64,000 nucleotides of DNA from Apodemus sylvaticus (Eukaryota; Chordata; Mammalia; Rodentia; Muridae): the NCBI RefSeq assembly GCF_947179515.1, contig NC_067473.1:87838850-87902849 (forward strand), read 5' to 3'. The notes beneath the pieces are model-generated. The model searched no databases and had not been told where the DNA came from. It saw nothing but the letters and a program-made list of their open reading frames with translations. Positions 37,917-47,722 of the stretch are shown here, one piece after another (the first letter of the stretch is position 1; every line of letters begins with the position of its first letter). The position numbers and the translations under genes were made by a program.

Positions 37917-38640
37917 TTTTTTTTTTTTGGTACGGTCAGGAGGTTTTTGTAAACATCAACAATATATTTGCTACATCTTCATTAGAAATAATTTTTGTGA
38001 TGTTCAAACACCCTTGAGTATATTGGAAACACAGGTGTGATTCCACAGATTATGAAAAGAAAATAAAAGGAAAAAACATAATATTGTTAGGAAGAGTGGG
38101 GATGAACATGGATTGTTAATGGGAAATGTGAGTGGCAAGCATCATCAAGCACAGTGTAACATGCATGAAACTCTCAAGTATTTAATAAATATTACATTTA
38201 GTAAAGAATGCCAACTAAAAGAAAATCTATAAATGTCAGGGTCTAGGAACAGGAAGTCTAAAATTTCTACTTCTGCATTTACAATTCTATTAATTGTATG
38301 TGTTTTCTATAATGTGCTTAAGGTATACACAATAGTTTCAATCTGTACAAAGGGACAAAAAATGTGATTTATGGTTAAATTTCAGGCAGAAAACCATTGC
38401 TATGATGTCATAATGATTCATTACAGTTTTATCTTCAGAGAAGAGGTAAATCTATAAATTAAGTGAAAATGTTACATATTGCTTAGCAGAAAAGGTAGCC
38501 ATTAATTTAAATATATATGAATATTGTTTAATTTCTATATAATTTTCTACATAATCCAAATTAAATTTTACTTTCTATATATTTACTTGTTTATCTCAAC
38601 AAGACATTTATGTTTGGAATTAGAAATGTTGAAAATGGTT
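36671..38640. other. unassigned AT-rich sequence
   Basis: No confident feature apart from a TTTTG/T-rich run at 37858-37929, which produces Phe/Cys-rich artefact frames. Confidence 0.35.
37858..37929. repeat. (TTTTG)n / poly-T tract
   Basis: T-rich run of about 70 bp with regularly spaced G, ending in 16 T. Confidence 0.85.
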
Positions 38641-38681
38641 TCAAATATGAAGTTTTTAACACAAGGGTCCTTTCTTTGCAG

Positions 38682-38756
38682 AGTGATGTGAGTCCTTCCA
38701 GCAGTACCACCTCACTTCCCACCAGTCCTTTGACTGAAGAGCCGTTGCCTTTCAAG
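38682..38756 (+). CDS. candidate 75-nt cassette exon, gene unknown
   Basis: The interval has the full layout of a mammalian internal exon. Upstream, a pyrimidine tract runs into an acceptor (GGGTCCTTTCTTTGCAG, ending 38681), with TTTTTAAC at 38653-38660 as a possible branch site. Downstream, the donor is AAG|GTAAAAG at 38757. The 75 nt equal 25 codons, and only the first frame is open (the other two meet TGA within the first ten bases). It encodes a Ser/Thr/Pro-rich peptide starting SDVSPSSSTTS and ending LTEEPLPFK, as in a disordered linker with SP/TSP phosphosite-like motifs. Its base composition is clearly less AT-rich than the flanks. I do not recognise the gene. It could be a chance match, but the combination of signals is unusual here. 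Confidence 0.6.
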
Positions 38757-40688
38757 GTAAAAGATAATCATACTCCCCAAAATGTTTTTTCAGTATTTTA
38801 AACTTAGCAAACATTGTATACTTTATAGTTACCCATAGATGTGAGGTGATCTGTTTTTTTTTTTTTTTCTCAACTTAACTGGTTGGTTGCCTTTTGTCTT
38901 ATTTTGTTAGCCATGAAGTAGGATAACATCTCAGCCCCTTTAGTGTTAAGATTAAAGCTGTATGTTCCTGTGATCCCACTCTTCTTAAGATACATTATGT
39001 GAAGTATTGTTTTGTTTCATTGTTCTGTTACTACCTAAAGGCTACAGGTTGGAATATACATGGAGCCATTGCCCCCACCATGTTTGACATGGGAAGTATA
39101 TTATAACATTTTGGTCTATACATAGAGTTTTACATCACATGTTGGTTTTCATGGAAGACTCTGTAGTATTTATTCTACTTAAATTTTCTTTAGCAACACT
39201 ACTCAATGGTGCAACTGTTACAAAATAAAAATAAAAATTCAGTCTCCTAAACACATTCTCCAAACTGAAAGTCTACACTACAAATTGGGAAATTTACTTG
39301 TTGTCTGCTAGGGTTAGGGTTTTAACTATAGCATGAAAATGTACTCTACCAATCATTGATATTGTTATTTTAAAAAGTCTACAGTAGTCTGGATGAAAAA
39401 AAAATATTAGGATAGTGTATTTAAGCTTAAATGTTTTTGTTGTTTGCTTTAAACTCAGAGTAGCATATACCTTAGTTCATGATAGTTATATGTAAAATTA
39501 ATATTTGTACTTTTTCATACAAGTATTTATGTTATTATAACTTATACTACATATAGGCAGTACAGTGATTGCTAGTGCTTTTCTTAATCACCATATGGTA
39601 TCACCAAGATAAACCTTCCAAATGCTGTCCCCTAAGGATATTTAGGTCCTATCCTTACCTGAGTTGTTTCATGATTAGTGATGAACTTAGTAAAATTGTG
39701 AAAAATCTCATTTATATATTAAAATATTGGTAACTACTACATGGCTTCTATTGGGGGTATTGATATGACAAAATCACGTCATACATTTTGTGATTCAAAG
39801 TTTAGTATCAAGTGGAATATGTTTCATACTATGTGGGACAGAGGTAATAGGAAAATCCACCTTTACAAAGACCTTAATTGAATTTTCAGAGTGTCACTAA
39901 AACCATTTTGTCTTCTTAATATATGGATAAATTACAATGTTAAAAATGAATGTGTTTTTACCAAAGGTTAAAATGAGTCGTTTATATTCTAGAATCTGCT
40001 GATATAAAACTAATGTAAGTACAATTATTTTGTTGGACTATTTGACTGGTTATAAGAGATCAATACTGTTTTGGAGTTAATGTGTGTAAGTGGTTCTCAA
40101 AAGCAATTAAGGCTTTCAAGAGCCTGAAATATGCAGCACTGGCTTTGAGTGTCTAATGTACTCAAAGTTCATACTATTTTACTTGTTCAAAAATATGATT
40201 TATAATCTTCAAAAATTTTCACACCAAAAGACCATCTCATTACTACTTAAAATTATGTAAAATTTAATCTTTTCAATATACGGTAAGATTCCATTAGCTC
40301 ATTTTATACAATTGATATATTTTATACAATTTACACTGTATACATATCATTTATATAATTGATATTATGTAGATGATAAATATCAATTATTGATTCTTAT
40401 TTATTTTATATAAATTAAAAATTAAAAATTTCTGGGACAGTACTTTGATGATATAATATTTACAATTTCAAACATTTCTTATTAAGAGTCAGAGGACATT
40501 TAGGTACTCTTATAATCATTAAAAGAAGAAAACCCCAATATTATAGATTTCATAGATATCAAGTCTCTAACTTTATTCAAAATCATATTAGTCTGAGGAG
40601 AGAACATAGTCACTGAAGTGCTTGCCAGGATTCAGTCTCAGAACTTATTTTAAAAAAACAATCTATACATTTGCAGCAAATATGAAGA
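38757..40688. other. unassigned AT-rich (intronic?) sequence
   Basis: Nearly 2 kb, strongly AT-rich, no repeat family or gene seen. Confidence 0.35.
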
Positions 40689-40689
40689 T

Positions 40690-40985
40690 TGGTCTTTATG
40701 TGGGTTCTAATAAGTGGAGCCAGGACTAGGCCTGTGTCCATCTCTCGTGTCTGCCATTGGATCCCCTTCCCCCTACCTAGATGGCCTTTTTGACATCAAT
40801 GGGAGAGGATGTACATAATCCTGCTAGGACTAGATGCACCATTGTGGTGTGGTACCCAATGAGGGCCCCCTTCTCTTCAGAGAAGGGTAAGGACACTGGG
40901 GGTGAGATTTGTAAGAGTAGGATTGGGAGGGGAGCAGGAAGGAGCTAGGATAGGGATGTAAAATGAATTAAAAATAAGAAATAAT
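40690..40985 (+). mobile_element. L1 (Lx-type) 3' end
   Basis: TGTGGGTTCTAATAAGTGG, TGCCATTGGATCCCCTTCC, ATCAATGGGAGAGGATG and GTGTGGTACCCAATGAGGG, then a G-rich stretch and GGGATGTAAAATGAATTAAA, follow the order I recall for the sense-strand Lx 3' terminus. It is truncated at the 5' side and non-coding. Confidence 0.8.
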
Positions 40986-41262
40986 CCAGAGATGCCAGAA
41001 GAAGGGCAGTGGATTTGTATTGCAGAGCTGTGCAGGCTGAGACAGAAGAATTCCTGGAGATTAGTAGGTAATTGGCCTAGCCTACTTATATAGTTCCAGA
41101 GTAAAGAGAGACCTTGTCTCAAAGCAAAATTTGTAGATATTGCCTGGGACATGGTATCAATCGATGTCTTTGGAGATCCACATGCAATTGCATACATGCA
41201 AGTGCACTTGAGTGCACATGTGCATGCGCACGCGTGCACACACACATACACACACACAGAAT
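40986..41262 (+). mobile_element. B4-like SINE with CA-rich tail
   Basis: GCTGAGACAGAAGAATTCCTG, AGAGACCTTGTCTCAAAGC and GAGATCCACATGCA, then a tail of alternating CA/TG ending in (CA)n, match the layout of B4/RSINE-type rodent SINEs (B1-like middle plus ID-like/CA tail). Confidence 0.7.
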
Positions 41263-41305
41263 GAATCAGCATTCGCTAACATAAACATATGACACACACA
41301 CACAC
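41214..41305. repeat. (CA/TG)n microsatellite
   Basis: Alternating purine-pyrimidine stretch including GCATGCGCACGCGTGCACAC and CA runs, continuing the SINE tail. It may adopt Z-DNA. Confidence 0.8.
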
Positions 41306-41716
41306 GTGTATACTAGAATGTGTATGAGGGTATGCACCAGGACACACAAAAATATATGTTTCTTACGTGGAAGTATTTATTCAGTAGAAGCAATTGATTT
41401 TCTTTACTACCTAATGGATCACCAGCATAAAAGATATAAAACAAAAATAAAAACAAACAATGCCCTCCTTCAGCCAGCAATACAGCTTTCATAACTGGAA
41501 AATCCATGTGGATTATATTCTTTCGGGTTTTTTGTTTGTTTGTTTGTTTTTGTTTTGTCTCAATGATAAATATTTGAGGGAAACACTTAAGGAAAGAAAT
41601 GATGTACGTGGACTCATGGTTTCACATTTGTTAGTCTGTTGTAGCTGGCTTCATGTCTTTTGTCTTATGGTGAGACACAATAGCAACAAGATGTACCCTA
41701 TAAAGGCACACCCTCA

Positions 41717-41900
41717 GGGGTTGGAGAAATGGCTCAGAGTTGGAGAACACTGGCAGCTCTTTCAGAGGTTCTGAGTTCAATTTCCAACAAACACATGGTG
41801 GCTCAAGACCATGGGATTTGATGCCCTCTTCTGTTCTGGCTTGCAGTTGTACAGGCAAGCAAAGCACTCCCATACATTAAATAAATAAATCATAAAAAAA
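41717..41900 (+). mobile_element. B2 SINE
   Basis: It starts GGGGTTGGAGAAATGGCTCAG (Pol III A-box-bearing, tRNA-derived head) and passes GTTCTGAGTTCAATTTCC, the B-box region. It continues ACACATGGTGGCTCA and GATGCCCTCTTCTG and ends with AAATAAATAAATC plus an A tail. All parts are in the B2 order. The flanks CACCCTCAG and CATCCTCAG may be a decayed TSD. Confidence 0.88.
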
Positions 41901-42459
41901 TTGCATCCTCAGCTGCCAATTTCATGTAACTAGTTCCTGCCTTACTTTTACAGATGTACCCTTCTGTTAGTCTGTGCTGTTTTACAGTTGGCTAGGCCTG
42001 AGCCCTCATGTACATTCCCAAAGATTTGACTAGCAGCCTAGATGTCTGTTAATCCACACTATCATTCAGGTATACCACTAGCTTCCTAAACTGTAGTGAT
42101 CACAGAACCAAAGGTAACATAAGTAAACAAAGTCTCTGTGCCTCTGAGGCACAGTACATTGCAGCTGATGGAGGAGTTTACTTTTCTCTTTTCACGCAAG
42201 TAGTTAAATAAGCAAGAGAAATCACCTCCTTCTGTTGCTCTTGCCTATTTAGGATTAATCTAGGGCTGTTGTGCTTAAAACAAGATGACTTTTGTCTGCT
42301 AATGTATGCTATGGGAGTGGCATTTCCTTTAAATATCTTCAGAATGACATTCTGCCTAAATTGGTTTTAACACACAGCATATAAAATAAAGACAAATTGA
42401 AAATTATGTTAATGTCCAGTAATTACAGCCCTATTAATATCCATGTCGTTATTTCCCAT

Positions 42460-42545
42460 TTATTTATTTTGAGAATTTCTTAGAGGAGTTCTATATTCAT
42501 ATCATTTCTAACCTTCCCTCTCCCCTTGCTACTCCTGTGTATTTA
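42460..42545 (-). mobile_element. short antisense L1 3' end relic
   Basis: TATTTTGAGAATTTCTTAGA followed by ATCATTTCTAACCTTCCCTC resembles the antisense end of old Lx/L1 3' UTRs. It is brief and diverged. Confidence 0.45.
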
Positions 42546-42757
42546 TTATAAAATGCGTGTTTGCTGAGAAACTAACTGTTGCTAGGAATGGTCCACTGTA
42601 AGATATAGTAATGTTTCAAAAACTAGATAATATTCTGAAGATAGCGATAGTGTTTGAAAATTAATCCAGGCTTGCCTTAAACAACTGGAAAGTCTGAGGA
42701 TTCTGCCTTTCTTTGCAAACAGAAGTGACAAATAAAATAGTGGCATATGTCTATATT

Positions 42758-42760
<3 letters not shown>

Positions 42761-42823
<63 letters not shown>
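42761..42823. repeat. (CT)n(CA)n microsatellite
   Basis: About 44 bp of CT followed by 19 bp of CA. The coded Ser/Leu and Arg/Glu frames are artefacts. Confidence 0.95.
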
Positions 42824-42824
<1 letters not shown>

Positions 42825-43103
42825 AACACAAACGCATACACATACCAAAGCACACAGAGAGACAGGTTTCCCAGGAAGAGGAGGGGAATCAGGAAATGAA
42901 AACTCTGCAACACGTTTATATGCTTGGGGATTGGATGAGTTCCCTTTTTCCTCATAATTAACTGGTTTTGTGTTATTTCACGGTGGTTGGATAAACCAGA
43001 TGAAGAAAACTGATTGGTTCCCACCAGAGGAACCAACGAAATTTGTGGGAGATCTGAAAGTTTCTTTTTGCCTTGGCAAGGGAGAAGCAGGGAGTCAGTT
43101 ATC

Positions 43104-43207
43104 TTTTTTTTTATTTGATATATGTTTTATATAATGTTTTATTTAAGGGGAAATATGATTTCCCCTTTCCTGGCTCCCCACTCCCCAAAAGTCCCATAAG
43201 CCCTCTC
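43104..43207 (-). mobile_element. short antisense L1 3' end
   Basis: A T-rich start, an AT-rich insert, then ATTTCCCCTTTCCTGGC and CACTCCCCAAAAGTCCCATA. This is the antisense polypurine end of a young-type L1, truncated to about 100 bp. Confidence 0.8.
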
Positions 43208-43684
43208 TTAAGTGTTTAAGTAGAACACTCTTTAATCTGAGTAGAGCTCCTTCCCTATCTGCATTCTTGTTGAAGAGCTATGTGACTTCTAGTCCTTCAC
43301 CACCGTGCACCATGATCTTTAAGAATTTGTTTTTACCTCAGTGAATCGTGATGTCTACAGTTTAGTCTCTTTGCTGTCAAAAATCATTTTGATTTTATGT
43401 ATCAAATTCATGTTATAATATGATACATTCTTACTCTTGTCCTGTAATAAATTCAATATATTATACTTATCCTCTGCTTCTAAAGTACACAAAGGCACTG
43501 AAGAATCACCTCCATTCACTAATCTCCCATCAAACATAGTGCATTATCTTTTCTGAAAAATACATTCCTGCATTGTTATGTTCAAGTTATTGGAGTTTCT
43601 TTGAGGTAGGTTATACATCACATAGATTATTTTTCTCTTCTAAAATACAAATACACAAACCATTCACTTCACTTGAGAATACCC

Positions 43685-43888
43685 TAAAACACTATCTCAG
43701 TTCTCACTGGGATCAAAAGATCCTTTCACATGGGTAACATTTTAGATATTGTACTTATGAGATATTTATGTTATGATTCATAACAGTAGTGAAATTATAA
43801 GTGTGATAAAATATGGATGGGGTCACTGCAACATGAGAAACTGTATTGAAAAGTTGTAGCATCAGGAAGATCGAGAACCACTGTCCTA
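43685..43888 (-). mobile_element. URR1-like hAT-Charlie DNA transposon
   Basis: The right end GATCGAGAACCACTGTCCT is the antisense of a Charlie/hAT terminal inverted repeat (CAGTGGTTCTC type). The interior has TTATGATTCATAACAGTAG and GGGTCACTGCAACATGAG, words I recall from the non-autonomous URR1 family. The left end (TCTCAGTTCTCACTGG) is a decayed partner terminus. About 200 bp, non-coding; it would have moved with transposase supplied in trans. Orientation is nominal. Confidence 0.72.
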
Positions 43889-44539
43889 AACCTTGCCTAC
43901 TTTAAAGGGAAAGTTAGGATCTCTGCTCCTACAAAGCCTTGATGTTGTAGACAAAAGGGAGAGAACTTGGTTACCACCACTTCCCAAATTTTAATGTACA
44001 TAAATATTAACTGGAGTGGGGGTTTAAAACACAAGTCTAATTTGCTGCCTCTGGGAGGGAGACTGAAATCCTGCTTTGTGGATAGCAGATGGATCAACAG
44101 GAAGCTGAATGTTAGTTTCCACTAAATTTAGAGTTTAATATCTTGAAATACAATTGTAAATGTGCTTATAAATTCAGATAAGCCTACATCTTATGATATA
44201 AGTCTTTAATTCACAAAGGTAAATTCTGATGAACAACTTGAGCAGTGCTGCAGGTGAGCATCTTTGAATTGAATATGCAGATGCTCTTTCCTTTGGCAGG
44301 CTTTTAGCGTTTAGAGGTTTGTGTCATTAATTTTAAGTCCTCCTTTTTATGGACTGTGAAAAGTGTCATAGGAGCACTGATACAGACACTGAAGTTTATT
44401 CATGGTATGTTACTTTCAATATAAAGTATTCTTAAGAGGTAGAAAATTAAAATTGTTCCACTAAATAAAATGAACCTGATACCTCCTGCCCTCTATGATA
44501 GTCTAATACATTACATAATGAAGCATTGTAAAATTTAGG

Positions 44540-44714
44540 AGTGTATAGTTTTGGGGGGTGAGTTTTGAGACAGGATTTCTCTGTGTAGCCTTGGTTGCCC
44601 TAGAACTCTGTTTATAGACCAGGCTGACTTTGAATTCAGGCATCCACTTGCCTCTGCTATCCAAGTGTTGTGATTAAAGGCATGCATCACCACTGCCAGA
44701 TAGTGTACATTTTT
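44540..44714 (-). mobile_element. B1 SINE, antisense, with decayed TSD
   Basis: TTTTGAGACAGGATTTCTCT, TAGACCAGGCTGACTTTGAA, GCCTCTGCTATCCAAGTG and AAAGGCATGCATCACCA are the antisense B1 order from tail to head. The flanks AGTGTATAGTTTT (44540-44552) and AGTGTACATTTTT (44702-44714) match at 11 of 13 positions and look like the TSD. B1 derives from 7SL RNA. This copy is diverged and presumably silent. Confidence 0.85.
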
Positions 44715-45411
44715 AAAGAAAACACAGCATACATTTTCTACAATAATGGCCTTTGTACCATTATAGACAAATTCTGAGATTAAGCCTAATTTTGCCATTT
44801 TCTTCCCATTTTTACCACAAGGCAGTTTCTTTGCATCTTAATGGAGGCATCTACAAAGCAAAAACAAGTACAATTGCTTCACAAGACAATCACAAGCAAG
44901 GCTGCGGCACGGGTATGTAGAAAGTGCCCACAAACGCACACAGAGAAACAGTGACTGAGTGCCATAGCTTTCATTGTCACCGAGACAGAAGCTCCACCTT
45001 AAGGATAAGAAGTCCCCATGGAGAGATAGGAAGCATTTTTTTAAGCTTTTTTTTTTTTTTTTTTTTACTTAATTGTCAAATGGGAAAAGAATATTTTACT
45101 TTGAAGATTAGTGTTTGATATTCCCAAGTCATGTTATGTATTTTATACTATCACCTACCACAGTACTTTTATAAAAACTAATTAACAAGAATATTATGCT
45201 TGTGAAGGAGAAAAATATAAATATGTACTTTGTGAGGGTAAACTGATAAATATAATAAAACTATAAGCAGAGAAGATACAAGATGGTTTCTTTTCCATAG
45301 GTATATGGAATTTCTTTCATCAAAAGTATGACATAGTATCTTTTGTTAATTCTCTAAATTCACATAGCAAGGCAACGAATTAGCATCCTAAATTCATGAC
45401 TTCCATTGCAG

Positions 45412-45441
45412 GAATCCATCCAACTCCATCAGAATACTATG
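45412..45441 (+). CDS. candidate 30-nt microexon, gene unknown
   Basis: The 30-nt interval lies between an acceptor (CATGACTTCCATTGCAG ending 45411, with TCCTAAATTCATGAC upstream as possible branch-point sequence) and a strong donor (ATG|GTAAGAAA from 45442). Thirty nt are ten codons. In the frame continuing from the 75-nt candidate at 38682 it would read ESIQLHQNTM. The other two frames are also open, so the peptide is uncertain. Microexons of this size are common in neuronal and cytoskeletal genes, but so short an interval can arise by chance. Confidence 0.35.
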
Positions 45442-45444
45442 GTA

Positions 45445-46564
45445 AGAAAAAAAAAATCTTATTTTAAACAAAGAGGCTATTAATTTATCCCTTCAAATGT
45501 CCTGACATCAACCTAGCTTCAAGTTATTTTGTCTAGAAGTATCATAGTGGAAAGGAATGCACTTTGAGACCTTTAGAAAGTGGAGTCCATTGTAGCAAGG
45601 CCATTACAGAATCATCACGTGTGGAGAGTGAGAGAGATTTTATTCCAGTTGTTTTACACTTTTGGAAATTAGTGGTCCCTCTTAATATTTGAAATCACTT
45701 TCTGCTCTCTCAGTAAGAGCCCACTGTGTTATAGTTCTGCATCATTGCTTCCCTTATCTATTAAGTCATTAATTTTTTAATGAATCCCTTTATTGATCAA
45801 CTGCCTAATTAGTGTTCTAAGACATTCATGTCTCAATGTAAATAATAAGCAAAATCCCTGATGTCATGGTGTCTAAGTTCTCATGAAAACAAAAGAAAAC
45901 AAATCATCATGTATTATATAATGTGTCATCTAGTGGTGATTGGTATTATGAGAAGAATAAAGCAGGATTTCAGGGACAAAAAAAGAGATGCTGTAATATC
46001 TCATTTCAAAAGGAAGGCCAAAAGAGCAAGTCTCTGCGTCTGTATCTGGTTCTTGTGCTTTTATGGGGATCTTTTCCTTTTGTTATTTTGTTGCTGTTGT
46101 TGTCTGTTTTGTTATTATTGTTCTACTGAGATGTGTTATGCTTTTTTATCATGTCATGTCATAGTATATTCATTATTATATCATATTATAATCCTCAGGA
46201 AGGCTGTTTCCTAATGAGAGACAAAAAGCGGTGGATCCAGATGGGAGGGGAAGAGGAAAGGACCTGGGAGCAGTAGAGGAAGAGAAAGCCATAGTTAGGA
46301 TATATCAGGTGACAAAGTTATTTTCAATAAAATAGGGAGTTGGGAGAGGCCAAATGCGGTGTACTCTAGACTGGGGTATTTTAGTAGAGATACAATGAAC
46401 ACTGGAGAAAAACCTGTTTCTGAGGGAAGAGTTTAAAGCACAGAAAACACAGAAGCTGTGAGGCATGAAGATTACTGGCTCCTTATGCATTGTCCTTGTG
46501 ATTAATGTGGGATAAATAAGGCTCAGTTAAGGCAGGGTTATGGCAGCAGGGGTAGGTGAGGGAA

Positions 46565-46565
<1 letters not shown>
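45445..46565. other. unassigned AT-rich sequence
   Basis: No confident feature. A 117-codon + frame (45861-46214) is Cys/Phe-rich at its end because of TTG/TTA-rich DNA and shows no domain. Confidence 0.35.

Positions 46566-46568
<3 letters not shown>

Positions 46569-46639
<71 letters not shown>
46569..46639. repeat. (GA)n microsatellite
   Basis: Uninterrupted GA dinucleotide run of about 70 bp, a polypurine mirror repeat capable of triplex (H-DNA) formation. The Arg/Glu frame is an artefact. Confidence 0.95.
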
Positions 46640-46642
<3 letters not shown>

Positions 46643-47337
46643 CCAAAGAAGGCCATGCAGGCTGGGTTATAGACTTAGGATCTTCTTTCGCATGTGAGAG
46701 AAACTCATTGGAATATTTACATAAAAACCAAAACAAGAGTTTAGTGCTTCTGTTAGACTTATTACTTTGTCTTCTCTGTTAAGATAATTAATGGGACTGG
46801 CAGAGGAAGACAGAAAAGGATCCTGTAGTATATGGATTATGGTAGTTTTAAGTGGATTATAAAGTCTGAAATCCTGATAGCTAGTTGGTCATTCTGAATG
46901 TATCATGAGCAAAGTTTGATATCCAATCACACCCAGGATAATCTAAAAATAAAATACTCCAATTTTTGTCTTAATCACTTTTATGGTGTTGCAATAATTA
47001 AATGATGTAGAGATTTATGGAATTTTGTTTGCTTCGGTGGTTTGTTTTAGTGGCTGTGAGGACAGAAGGGTAGGTGTGAGCTGGAAGAAAACATTGGTTT
47101 CATAAGGAATATTATGCAGTCTTACAATTGCCATTAATTTCTGGTGGTCTTTTATTCTCTCAAGCAACTGTAAAGTATACATATAGAATTAGATATAATG
47201 GAATTTGACATTATTTATGATAAGTCAATATTTGTAGGGGAAATATATGATTCATCCATATTTATTAGGAGAAGTAAGCAGACAAAATTCTCAAGGTTTA
47301 TTGAATATAACATGAATATAAAGTGGCATTATTCTTG

Positions 47338-47722
47338 CCTTAGTCTGTTTTCCTCTGCCCTAACAAAATGAAAATGTATTTTCTAAAATACCAACACAGA
47401 AGTTTGTTTGGCTTACACTTTTGTGTAGTCAGAACCTTAGAGCATGACAACTGAGTCTGTAAGGAACATCTTGCTGCACTGAACTTGGGCAATACACAGG
47501 TGAGCACAATTAAGACAGAGAGATGACTGAAGCCAAATCCTCCATCGCTTGAGATACCAGCCCCACAGTGATTATGGTACTCTCACCATGATGGTATTAA
47601 TCTTCCATGAGGGCAGAGGCCTGGGTGCCACTTAACACTGGATTTGAAAATTATTACAGTGGAAATTAAGTTTTAACATGAGTTTTGGAGGACATGTGCA
47701 ACCTGAAGCCATTATGAACATG
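47338..47722 (-). mobile_element. ancient MaLR-type LTR, antisense
   Basis: On the plus strand it reads TAGTCTGTTTTCCTCTGCCC, CAAAATG..., TTTGGCTTACACTTTTG, GGTATTAATCTTCCATGAGG and GGAAATTAAGTTTTAACATG. This is the antisense order of MLT/MST-type MaLR LTRs shared by mammals. It is diverged and lacks an internal region. Confidence 0.6.

Noticed and set aside
39305..39330. AGGGTTAGGGTTTT resembling interstitial telomere repeat
   Set aside because: Only about two units; too short to call.
41717..41760. tRNA-like head considered as a tRNA gene
   Set aside because: It is the tRNA-derived promoter of a B2 SINE, with B2 body and tail following. No cloverleaf was evident.
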